Below are positions 1 to 7,453 of a stretch of DNA of 11,519 nucleotides, one piece after another. The first letter of the stretch is position 1, and every line of letters starts with the position of its first letter. The notes below the pieces were generated by a model. The model saw only the letters and a list, made by a program, of their open reading frames with translations, searched no databases and had not been told where the DNA came from. Source of the stretch: Deltaproteobacteria bacterium. GTDB lineage: Bacteria; Desulfobacterota; Binatia; DP-6. Location: assembly GCA_005879205.1 (NCBI GenBank), contig VBLD01000168.1, positions 1,274-12,792 on the forward strand. The letters run 5' to 3'. Both the position numbers and the translations under genes were made by a program.

Positions 1-396
1 GGTTGCGATCTTCTCGAGGTGCGCGAAATCCTTTGGGTTGCGCGTGTACAGGGGGAGCCGCGCCGACACGGCCGTCGCGGCAATGAGCAGGTCCGCCATC
101 CTTCGCCCTCGTGCCTTGCGACCGGCACGAGCCACGGCGGCGTACACGCGCCCGTAAGCTCGCGCGGCTTCCGCGTCGAAGGGGAGAGGGTCGAATGTCG
201 CCTCCACGCGCTGCAGCCGGTCCTGGCGCTTGGCCCGTTCTTCAAGATCGTCGGTCGCTTGCGGGCCCGCAGTGAGCTCGGCGAGAGTGATGACCGAGAT
301 CGCAACCTCCCTCGGTAGCGATTGGACGTCGACGCGATCGAGGTCGATCACGACCGAGGTGTCGACGAGCCCGCGGGCGTGCCGGCGCTCACGCAC
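1..396 (-). CDS. VapC-like PIN-domain ribonuclease toxin (3' end cut by window edge)
   Basis: Reading the minus strand from GTG at 396 gives 132 codons that run open through position 1, so only the last few residues should be missing for a family of about 130-140 residues. The start LVDTSVVIDLD places the first PIN aspartate at residue 12. A conserved Glu sits at 40 (ITLAEL), an Asp at 102 (RRMADLLIAATA) and the last Asp at 123 in TRNPKDF; together these are the usual four acidic metal-binding residues of PIN nucleases. VapC-type toxins cleave tRNA or rRNA in the cytoplasm and are held inactive by the partner antitoxin. The GTG at 396 is the only start codon between the in-frame stop at 420-418 and the first Asp, and it overlaps the antitoxin stop by 8 bases, which implies translational coupling. 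Family assignment is secure; the RNA target cannot be told. Confidence 0.9.
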   Translation of the reverse strand, partial: MRERRHARGLVDTSVVIDLDRVDVQSLPREVAISVITLAELTAGPQATDDLEERAKRQDRLQRVEATFDPLPFDAEAARAYGRVYAAVARAGRKARGRRMADLLIAATAVSARLPLYTRNPKDFAHLEKIAT

Positions 397-643
397 GAGG
401 GCGAGGATCCTGGTCGATCAAGGCATCGAGGTCCCGTCGCAAACGGCGGGCGTCGAGCCGAGGAGCGCCGGCGAAGGCCGCAACGGCGGTGCTGGCGGCC
501 ACGAAACGCCTTCGTCGCGCCGGCACCAGCTCTCCAACTGCGACGCCATTCCGGGTAACCAGGAAGCTCTCGCCGCGGTCGAGCGCTCGCATCACTTCCC
601 CGCTGTCGTTGCGCAGCTCACGCTGCGTGATCTCGCGCTTCAC
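389..643 (-). CDS. Phd/YefM-family antitoxin (prevent-host-death type)
   Basis: This 84-residue protein begins VKREITQRELRNDSGEVMRA and continues LDRGESFLVTRNGVAVGELVP, the typical Phd/YefM DNA-binding fold (residues 1 to about 45). The following Arg/Ala-rich tail (about 46-84) would be the segment that wraps the toxin. The protein should neutralise the PIN toxin encoded immediately downstream, with which it overlaps by 8 bases, and repress its own promoter. I chose GTG at 643 because GAGGGG lies 5 bases upstream as a good ribosome-binding site and the N terminus then matches the family. A longer form from GTG at 661 is possible, but that codon lies inside a perfect inverted repeat that looks like the operator. 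Pairing a Phd-type antitoxin with a PIN toxin is common in environmental genomes. Confidence 0.88.
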   Translation of the reverse strand: MKREITQRELRNDSGEVMRALDRGESFLVTRNGVAVGELVPARRRRFVAASTAVAAFAGAPRLDARRLRRDLDALIDQDPRPRA

Positions 644-654
644 CTCGACCCCTC

Positions 655-670
655 GTAGCACGGGTGCTAC
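655..670. promoter_or_regulatory. Inverted repeat, candidate operator of the toxin-antitoxin pair
   Basis: A perfect 7-bp inverted repeat with a 2-bp spacer, GTAGCAC-GG-GTGCTAC, ends 11 bases before the antitoxin start at 643. Phd/YefM antitoxins bind short palindromes next to their promoter to autoregulate, so position and symmetry fit an operator. On the minus strand a weak promoter-like pair, TTGCGC and TACGAG 17 bases apart, flanks the repeat, but it would put the transcript start almost at the GTG, so I do not call it as a promoter. Confidence 0.5.
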
Positions 671-723
671 TCAGGCGCAATTCATGGCTTGGAGGCGCCG
701 CGCCCAGCGTGACGGCAACCGGT

Positions 724-741
724 GCTGATCGGCCGATCAGC
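724..741. repeat. Perfect 18-bp palindrome across the end of the GH94 gene
   Basis: GCTGATCGGCCGATCAGC is identical to its reverse complement and contains the TGA stop of the GH94 gene (739-737). As RNA it could fold into a 7-bp stem with a GGCC loop. No T-run follows in the direction of transcription, so it is not a classical intrinsic terminator. It could be an mRNA 3'-end stabilising hairpin, a weak terminator or a protein-binding site. It is the only strong symmetry I found at the end of the operon. Confidence 0.4.
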
Positions 742-3700
742 GTCCACTTGCCGGGCCCAGAGTGATGCAGACTCGGTGGGACGCGCCATCGCCCCGGAGT
801 GCCACCAGCGCCGCCCCGCCCTCGACGGACGCGGGCCCGCCATCGACTGTCGCGGACGTGACCGCCGCGGCGCTGCGGCCGGGATTCTCGACCTCGATGT
901 CGTAACGCGTCTTCCCGTCAGGCAACCGGAGCTTCACGGTGAACCCCGGCCAGCCATCGGGAATGCACGGTGCCAGGCGCAGCGTGTGGCCGCCCTCGAG
1001 CGTAACGCCGAGCACGGACTCGAGCGCGACGCGCAACATCCAGCCGGCCGAGCCGGTGTACCACGTCCACCCACCTCGCCCGACGTGCGGTGCGACCCCG
1101 TAGACGTCGGCGGCGACGACGTACGGCTCGACGCAATAGACCGCGGCGGCCTCGCGACTCCGCGCATGGTGGACGGGCCCCAGCATTTCGAGCAGCGCCG
1201 CCGCCCGATCGCGCCGGCCGAGCTCGGCCATCGCGCGCACCACCCAGACGGCCGCATGGGTGTACTGCCCGCCGTTCTCGCGGATGCCGGGGACGTAGCC
1301 CTTGATGTACCCCGGGTCGTGCACCGTGCGATCGAAGGGCGGCGTGAGGAGCCGGATGAGCCCCGCGTCGCGGGAGACGAGCTCGCGCTCGACCGCATCC
1401 ATGGCTTGTGCCGCACGCTCGCGCGGCGCCGCTCCGGAGATGACCGCCCACGCCTGCGCCAGGGCGTCGATCCGGCACTCGTCGCTCGCCGCCGAGCCGA
1501 GCGGCGTGCCGTCATCGTAGTACGCCCGCCGGTACCAGGCACCGTCCCAGCCCGCCTCCTCCAGCGCCGCCTGGACGGCGGTGCGGTAGGCCCGATAGCG
1601 CGCCGCCCGCGCATGATCCGCGCGCCGCTCGCAGAGCGGGATGAAGTCGCCGAGGACGGAGTAGAGGAAGAACCCCAGCCACACGCTCTCGCCGCGCCCT
1701 TCCCGTCCGACGCGGTTCATGCCGTCGTTCCAGTCGCCGGTGCCCATGAGCGGCAACCCGTGCGCGCCCCGCGTGAGCGAGCGGTCGAGCGCGCGACAGC
1801 AGTGCGCGTAGACGTCGGCCGTCTCACCGGACGGCGCCGGCAGGAGGTAAGCCTCATCCTCGCCCGGTTCGAGCGGCCGCGCTTCGACGAAGGGCGCCGG
1901 CTCGTCGAGGACGCTCCCATCGCCGGTGGTGCGAACGTAGAACGCGGTGACGTACGGCAGCCACAGCAGGTCGTCGGAGAAGCGCGTGCGCGTGCCGCGG
2001 TCGCCCGGCGGGTGCCACCAGTGCAGCACGTCGCCCTCGACGAACTGGTGCGCCGCGTGGAGAAGAATCTGCGCGCGCGTCAGCTCGGGCCGCGCGTAGA
2101 CGAGAGCGGCCGCATCCTGGAGCTGGTCGCGAAAGCCGAAGGCGCCGCCCGACTGGTAGAAGGCCGAGCGGCCCCAGAGCCGGCAGGCGAGCGTCTGATA
2201 GCCGAGCCAGCCGTTCACCATGACGTCGATGGATCGTGAGGGCGTTTCCACCTGAACGGCAGAGAGGATCTCGCGCCAGAACGCCCGCACCTCGTCGAGC
2301 GCCTCGTCCAGCGCGCCGGGACGCCGGTACCGCGCGACGAGGGCTCGCGCCGCGCCGGCGTCCGTCGTCTCACCGAGAAGGAACGCGCACTCGACCGTGG
2401 CGTGTGGCTCGACCGTCACGCCGACCTGGAGCGCGGCGCACGGATCGAGGCCGGCTCCCGTCCGGCCGTCGAGCCCGGCGGCGCCCGAGACTGCCGCGGG
2501 ATCAGCCGTCGTCTCGTTCCGGCCGAGGAAGGCCGTGCGGTCAGACGTGACCCGAACCGCTCCTTCCGCCACGGCCGCGGCGAAGACGACCCCGTCCGCG
2601 AACTCGCCGTTGGCCGGGTTCCTCGCCAGCACCGCGCCCGACCCGGAGTCGAGCTCGGTGACGACCGTCCGCGCCGGGAGGACACCGAGCACGAGCCGCG
2701 CATAGGAGAAGACCGACAGCCGGCGCGTCTGCGAGCCGGTGTTCCGGAGCCGCAGCCGTACGACCTTCACCGGATCGTGCCGCGGCACGAAGAGACACAC
2801 CGCCTGCTCGAGCTCCCGGCTCGAGTGTCGCCAGAGCGAGTAGCCGAAGCCGTGCCGCACCTCGAACGGCCCGAGCGGCGGGACGGGGCCCGGCAGCGGC
2901 GACCAGAAGACGCCGGCATCCTCGTCGCGCACGTAGAGGGCCTCGCCGTGCGGATCGACGATGGGATCGTTGTACCAGGGAGTCAGGCGGTTCTGCCGGC
3001 TGTTCCGGCTCCAGGTGGTGCCGGCGCCCGACTCGCTCACCAGACAGCCGAAGCGCTCGTTCGCCACCACGTTGACCCATGGCATGGGTGGCCGCTCACC
3101 GTCGACGCGGATGACGTACTCGCGCCCGTCGGACGTGAAGCCCCCGTACCCGTTGTCGAGGAGGAGCGGCGTCTCCTCGCCTCGTACGGCGGGTTCGGGG
3201 CTCGCGGGGCGGAAGACACGGGTCGGGCGGTCGTGGCGCGGCGGAGGGTCGGAGCCAACAGCCGACGGGTCGACCACCACCGCCTTCGCGCGCCAGTACG
3301 CATCGGCCTTCCCGGCATCCACGCAAGGTCCCGGCACTCCGTAAAGAATGCACCCGGCGAGCTCCTGGAAGCGCTCGGCCTCGAACTCCGAGAGCCCGAG
3401 CCGGTCGAGCAGCGCGCGCTCCCTGCCCTCCGCGCGCGCGAGCACGGCCGCGCCTGCGTCCGCATGACGCCGTGCAAGCCCGACCGCCGCGTCGCGCGTC
3501 TCGGCCGCGCCGAGCACCACGGCGAACCGTACGGGCTCGCCCGGCGCGAGCGTGAGCATGCGTCTCAGGCACAGCACCGGGTCGAGCACGCTGCCCGTGG
3601 TGCCCGAGAGCGGCGCGCGCGCGACGAGGGCCAGCGGCCCGGCCGCGTTCCGGCCGCGACCGATGAAGCGCGCGCGATCGGTCTCGTGCTCGAGCGGTCC

Positions 3701-4282
3701 CTCGCCGCCGAGCGCGTGCAGCATCCACGGCGTCCGCTCGCCCCGGCTCCGCGGCCGGCGGCGTGCCAGGAGCGCGCCGCCGTCGGCCACCTCCGTCTCG
3801 ACGAAGAGCTTCGAGAAGGCCGGATGCGCGGCGTGCGCCGCGGGCTCGTTCAGCACCACCTCGGCGCACGTCGTCACCTCGAGACGGCGCTGCCGGCGCG
3901 AATGATTCACGAGATGGACGAGACGGACCTCGACGTCGTCGTCCGGATCGACGGCGACCTCGAGACGCGTCTCGACGTCGTCGTCCAGGCGCGCGATCGT
4001 CACCACACCAGGACGATAGCGCGCGTCGTACCGGTCGGAGGGGCGCCCGACCGGCTGATGGCCCACCGACCAGATGGTCCCGCGGTCGAGATCGCGCAGG
4101 TAGACGAAGACGCCGTCGGCGTCTTCCGTCCGGTCCGCCGCCCAGGCGGTGAGCGCGAGGCCGTTCCACGCCGAGTAGCCGGTCCCGGCGCCGGTCAGGA
4201 GCACCGTGTAGCGCCCGTTCGAGAGGAGACGGGCGTGCGGCGCCGGGTCGTCGAGGGCGCCGAGCGCGGCGCCCTCGCTCAT
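737..4282 (-). CDS. Stand-alone GH94 phosphorylase of the cyclic beta-1,2-glucan synthase / 1,2-beta-oligoglucan phosphorylase type
   Basis: This 1181-residue protein has no signal peptide and is probably cytoplasmic. Residues 17 to about 290 (LLSNGRYTVLLT, GAGTGYSAWN, HPAFSKLFVETE) and about 370-640 (LLLDNGYGGFTSDGREYVI) match the beta-sandwich parts of the C-terminal region of NdvB/ChvB-like cyclic glucan synthases. The (alpha/alpha)6 catalytic domain spans about 680-1110, with QSGGAFGFRDQLQDA (710-724) and GTGDWNDGMNRVG (847-859). Asp853 is the expected general acid of GH94. GGWTWYTGSAGWMLR (1070-1084) is a further family hallmark. Cyclic glucan synthases are about 2800 residues long with an N-terminal GT84 domain; that half is absent here. 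The length fits free-standing 1,2-beta-oligoglucan phosphorylases, which convert beta-1,2-oligoglucan plus phosphate to alpha-glucose 1-phosphate. ATG at 4282 overlaps the upstream stop (ATGA). Exact linkage specificity is inferred. Confidence 0.9.
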   Translation of the reverse strand: MSEGAALGALDDPAPHARLLSNGRYTVLLTGAGTGYSAWNGLALTAWAADRTEDADGVFVYLRDLDRGTIWSVGHQPVGRPSDRYDARYRPGVVTIARLDDDVETRLEVAVDPDDDVEVRLVHLVNHSRRQRRLEVTTCAEVVLNEPAAHAAHPAFSKLFVETEVADGGALLARRRPRSRGERTPWMLHALGGEGPLEHETDRARFIGRGRNAAGPLALVARAPLSGTTGSVLDPVLCLRRMLTLAPGEPVRFAVVLGAAETRDAAVGLARRHADAGAAVLARAEGRERALLDRLGLSEFEAERFQELAGCILYGVPGPCVDAGKADAYWRAKAVVVDPSAVGSDPPPRHDRPTRVFRPASPEPAVRGEETPLLLDNGYGGFTSDGREYVIRVDGERPPMPWVNVVANERFGCLVSESGAGTTWSRNSRQNRLTPWYNDPIVDPHGEALYVRDEDAGVFWSPLPGPVPPLGPFEVRHGFGYSLWRHSSRELEQAVCLFVPRHDPVKVVRLRLRNTGSQTRRLSVFSYARLVLGVLPARTVVTELDSGSGAVLARNPANGEFADGVVFAAAVAEGAVRVTSDRTAFLGRNETTADPAAVSGAAGLDGRTGAGLDPCAALQVGVTVEPHATVECAFLLGETTDAGAARALVARYRRPGALDEALDEVRAFWREILSAVQVETPSRSIDVMVNGWLGYQTLACRLWGRSAFYQSGGAFGFRDQLQDAAALVYARPELTRAQILLHAAHQFVEGDVLHWWHPPGDRGTRTRFSDDLLWLPYVTAFYVRTTGDGSVLDEPAPFVEARPLEPGEDEAYLLPAPSGETADVYAHCCRALDRSLTRGAHGLPLMGTGDWNDGMNRVGREGRGESVWLGFFLYSVLGDFIPLCERRADHARAARYRAYRTAVQAALEEAGWDGAWYRRAYYDDGTPLGSAASDECRIDALAQAWAVISGAAPRERAAQAMDAVERELVSRDAGLIRLLTPPFDRTVHDPGYIKGYVPGIRENGGQYTHAAVWVVRAMAELGRRDRAAALLEMLGPVHHARSREAAAVYCVEPYVVAADVYGVAPHVGRGGWTWYTGSAGWMLRVALESVLGVTLEGGHTLRLAPCIPDGWPGFTVKLRLPDGKTRYDIEVENPGRSAAAVTSATVDGGPASVEGGAALVALRGDGASHRVCITLGPASGR

Positions 4283-7200
4283 GTCGAGCCGGGCTCGTAG
4301 CCGAGCACGACGTCGGCCGGGCATTCGCCGACGACGGCCGCGTCGGCGGTGAAGGTGTCGACGGGCTTGCCGTTGACCTTGACGGAGCGGAGCGGTCGCG
4401 GGAGCGGCGAGCTGACGACGATCTTCCCCGGCGGCACCGCGAGGTCGCCGCTCAGCCGGAGGCGGACCGCGTCGGCCCCGTCGGCGCGCAGCGTGTAGTT
4501 GAGGACGCCGTAGTGTGTCGGCAGGCGCTTCACGGTGACCCCGGGGTCGTCGCGTACCCAGGCCGCCGGGACCCCGGCCGCCAGCACCAGCGCACCGTCG
4601 GACTCGCGCTCGTAGGCGAACAGGCTCCGCACGGAACGGATGTACCCCGCGCCCACCCACGTGTGCGGCATGTCGCCGATGAACCTGGGCGCCGTCGGGT
4701 CGCGCCAGGCGATCTCGGCCCACTCGTTCCAGCCGACGGGCCGGCGGTCGGCGAGGAACCAGTCGAGGAGCGCGAGCGCGCGGTCGCGTTGGCCGAGCCG
4801 CACGAAGGTGCCCACGTTGCGGATCTCGTACGGCGTGTACGCGTCCCAGTCGGTCGCCCCGCCCCTGCGCTTCTCGAACTCCTCCCAGTAGCGGTCGAAC
4901 GTCCGCGTCAGCGCGGGCTCGGGGAGATTCGCGAGCTCGCCGCCGGGGAGGTCGAAGTCGCCGAGCTCGACCGAGCCGGGAATGTAGTCGATCCCGTGGT
5001 CCGCGACGCTCCGGCCGATGGACGTGTAGAGCGCCTCCCGGAACGCGTCGCGGAGCGCCGCAAACTTGGTCGCGTGCTCGTCGTCGCCGACCACGACGGC
5101 GAGCTCGGCCGCATCCTTGAACCCCCTGAGCGCGAAGAAGTCGTCCCAGTACGAGTGGACGGGATGCGCGGCGTAGCCCTCGTGGCTGATCGACTCGGGC
5201 AGGAGGCCGTACAGCGCCTGCTTGTCCGGCGCCTTGAACTCCTCGGTCATGCGCCGCTTGCGCAACGTCGCCATGTACTCGACGGCACGCACCACGCGGG
5301 GCCACAGGTCGGCGAGGAAGCCGACGTCGTGGGTGAAGCGGTAGTACTCCGCGATGCCGAAGATCAACGCGCCCGCGCTGTCGTTCTCGACCACGGGGTC
5401 CGCCCCGCGGCCGTCGATGCAGCACGGCACCTTGCCGTCGGCCGCCTGATAGCGCGCGAACCATTCGAGGAACTCGCGCACCTCCTCCACCGTTCCGAGC
5501 TGGAGCAGCGCCACCGAGGTGAGGGCCCCGTCGCGGATCCACGCGCGCGCGTAGTTCCGGGAGCCGGGGCGGATGGCGGGTCCGTCGCGGTTGATGAGGA
5601 TGTAGGCGAGCTCGGTCTTGAGCGTGCGGGCGATCTTCTCGGCGCTGGGCGGCAGCGAGATCTCGACGCGCCCGAGGACGTTCTGCCACCGCCGCCGGGT
5701 CTCCTCCTGCCGCTCCGCGACCCAGCTCGGATTGCCGTCCGCCCCGAGCCCGGCGACGGCGACGTGGGCGTCGTGGAAGGGCACCGCCAGGTCGACCTCG
5801 GCGTGTGCCCGCGGCTCGAGATAGAAGTTGTACTGCAGGGCGCCGGAGGCGAAGCCGAAGGGGTCCGACACGTCGGTCTGGGACGGCACCTTGCCGCGCA
5901 CCAGGAACTGGGTGACGAAACCCTCCTCGAACGTGCCAGCGCCGAAATGATCGGGCGTCATGAGCGACACGACGCCCTTGTCGCGGTTGACCCACACCGT
6001 GCGCCCGTCGAAGCGCATCTCCTGGATGTGCGTCACGCCGCCGTTCATGTTGAGCGACTGCCAGGGCGGGTTCACCTGGAACGGACGGATGGCGAGGAAG
6101 AGCTGGACGGGCTCGCCGTGGTCGCCGTGGTTCTCGACCCGGTAGCGGGCGATGAGCGTCGAGCGACCCGCCTCCCCGTTGGCGAAGGCGGTGACGCGGA
6201 GCCCGAGGCGGTCCTGGCGCCACGTGACGGAAGGAATCGGCAGGTAGCCGTCCTCGAGCGTCTGCTCGGTGCGCGCCGAGCTCCAGGTGATGAGCCCGCC
6301 GTCGGTGTAGAGAAAGGGCTCGATCGAGAACCCGCCCTTCTCCACCTCGAGCATGCCCTCCTCGTTGAGGATCGCCGACTTGTCGTCGCCCTCGACGCCG
6401 ATCACCGTCCAGTACGTCTGCTTCCCGTAGAGGTACTTCGGGTACGTGCCGGGCGGCGCATCCTTCGCGATCGCCCCGAAGAACTGGTTCGCGGACGCGG
6501 AGAACTCGAAGGGCTTGACCACCAGCGAAACGATGCCGTAGCCGCGGCTGCGGCTGCTGCGCTGCAGGGCGAGGCGGATGAACCGCGACTCGGCGTCGGG
6601 CATGTAGATGTAGTCGCGCCCGCCGTGGCCCGTCGCCGTCCGGTAGGCCGTCGTCCACGTCGAGCCGTCGCTCGACACCTGCACCTCGAAGGCCACCGCG
6701 TAATCGTCGGCGTCCCAGTCGATCACGAGCCCGCCGTACTCCCGGTTCTTGCCGAAATCGATCATCGCCCACTGCTCGCGCGGCAGGGGCGCGCTCTTCC
6801 AGGTGGTGGCGCCGTCCTGGTCGAGAAAGAGCGGCGGCTCGTGGCCCGGAAGAGACGTCGACGCCTGCGCCTCGGGCGCCGCGTTGTCCTGTCCCGCCGG
6901 CTCGCGGGCCTCGAGGCCGAGGTCGCCGATCCAGACCGAGCCGCTGCCGCCCTGTCCCGCCGAGATCGCGAACTCGATGGCGCCCACCTGCTTCGGCTCT
7001 CCCCCGCCTGCGAGCCCCCACGCAAAGTCGAGACGCGACTTGCGGATGGTCACCCGCTGCCACTCCCGCGGAAAGACGAAATCGCGCTGGTTGCGCCACC
7101 AGACGTTCTTGCCGCGAGAGTCGACGAGCTTGAACTCGAGGTTGTTGGGCCGCGCCTCGCCCCGCACCCGGAAGGAGAACGCGTAGTTCTCGGGCAGCGT

Positions 7201-7452
7201 CAGCGAGAAGCTCTTCCGCACGATGACGTAGCCGCCGCCGGCGTTCAGATCGAACCCGATGCGCATGCCGGTGCCGAGCTCGTCGGACTCCCGGGCAATC
7301 CAGACGTGCGTGCCCTCGGAGGAGATGGCCGTCCAGCCCGCCAGCTCCGCGAAGTCGTCCAGCACGACGCGGTCGGCGAAGACCGCGCGACTGCCGATCG
7401 CCTGCGTCGCGACGAGGAGGGCGAGCAGGCTCCACGGGCTCGCGGCGCGCAC
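4279..7452 (-). CDS. Secreted multidomain six-hairpin glycosidase-like protein with CBM-like and discoidin domains
   Basis: This 1057-residue protein starts with a Sec signal (about 1-26, hydrophobic core SLLALLVATQAIG, likely cut after VFA). Residues 27-180 (VVLDDFAELAGW ... GSVWIGDLGLE) resemble CIA30/CBM11 galactose-binding folds. Residues about 205-315 (TTWKSAPLPREQWAMIDFG, RFIRLALQRS) form a discoidin/F5-8 type C domain. About 340-560 looks like a beta-sandwich as in GH94/GH15 enzymes. About 600-950 is an (alpha/alpha)6 domain with YARAWIRDGALTS (634-646), VVENDSAGALIFGIAEYYR (687-705), YWDDFFALRG (768-777) and MPHTWVGAGYIRS (928-940). A small beta-domain ends the protein. Candidate catalytic acids are Asp641, Glu689, Asp691 and Asp770/771, but I cannot assign them or a GH family. 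Context suggests cleavage of periplasmic or external beta-1,2-glucan; the WxRD-type motif also allows a glucoamylase-like activity. AAGGAG precedes the GTG start by 4 bases, and one base separates it from the permease stop. Confidence 0.8.
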   Translation of the reverse strand: MRAASPWSLLALLVATQAIGSRAVFADRVVLDDFAELAGWTAISSEGTHVWIARESDELGTGMRIGFDLNAGGGYVIVRKSFSLTLPENYAFSFRVRGEARPNNLEFKLVDSRGKNVWWRNQRDFVFPREWQRVTIRKSRLDFAWGLAGGGEPKQVGAIEFAISAGQGGSGSVWIGDLGLEAREPAGQDNAAPEAQASTSLPGHEPPLFLDQDGATTWKSAPLPREQWAMIDFGKNREYGGLVIDWDADDYAVAFEVQVSSDGSTWTTAYRTATGHGGRDYIYMPDAESRFIRLALQRSSRSRGYGIVSLVVKPFEFSASANQFFGAIAKDAPPGTYPKYLYGKQTYWTVIGVEGDDKSAILNEEGMLEVEKGGFSIEPFLYTDGGLITWSSARTEQTLEDGYLPIPSVTWRQDRLGLRVTAFANGEAGRSTLIARYRVENHGDHGEPVQLFLAIRPFQVNPPWQSLNMNGGVTHIQEMRFDGRTVWVNRDKGVVSLMTPDHFGAGTFEEGFVTQFLVRGKVPSQTDVSDPFGFASGALQYNFYLEPRAHAEVDLAVPFHDAHVAVAGLGADGNPSWVAERQEETRRRWQNVLGRVEISLPPSAEKIARTLKTELAYILINRDGPAIRPGSRNYARAWIRDGALTSVALLQLGTVEEVREFLEWFARYQAADGKVPCCIDGRGADPVVENDSAGALIFGIAEYYRFTHDVGFLADLWPRVVRAVEYMATLRKRRMTEEFKAPDKQALYGLLPESISHEGYAAHPVHSYWDDFFALRGFKDAAELAVVVGDDEHATKFAALRDAFREALYTSIGRSVADHGIDYIPGSVELGDFDLPGGELANLPEPALTRTFDRYWEEFEKRRGGATDWDAYTPYEIRNVGTFVRLGQRDRALALLDWFLADRRPVGWNEWAEIAWRDPTAPRFIGDMPHTWVGAGYIRSVRSLFAYERESDGALVLAAGVPAAWVRDDPGVTVKRLPTHYGVLNYTLRADGADAVRLRLSGDLAVPPGKIVVSSPLPRPLRSVKVNGKPVDTFTADAAVVGECPADVVLGYEPGST

Positions 7453-7453
7453 G

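Noticed and set aside
152..166. A 15-base exact match, CCGTAAGCTCGCGCG, also found at 11197-11211.
   Set aside because: Both copies encode the same short peptide ARAYG in unrelated genes (PIN toxin and opgH); with no flanking similarity this is coincidence, not a repeat or attachment site.
644..736. Possible intrinsic terminator or tRNA in the only gap between genes.
   Set aside because: No stem followed by a T-run on the minus strand and no cloverleaf; only the two palindromes listed were found.
722..4300. Long plus-strand open frames (722-2239 and 2402-4300) opposite the GH94 gene.
   Set aside because: Both are antisense shadows without family motifs or plausible ribosome-binding sites; the opposite strand encodes a full-length GH94 protein.
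4283..7435. The GH94 reading frame stays open for over 1000 codons upstream, as if it made a single 2232-residue protein.
   Set aside because: The upstream part is an Arg/Ala/Pro-rich out-of-frame reading of the secreted glycosidase-like gene and shows no domain; the GH94 match begins at the ATG at 4282.
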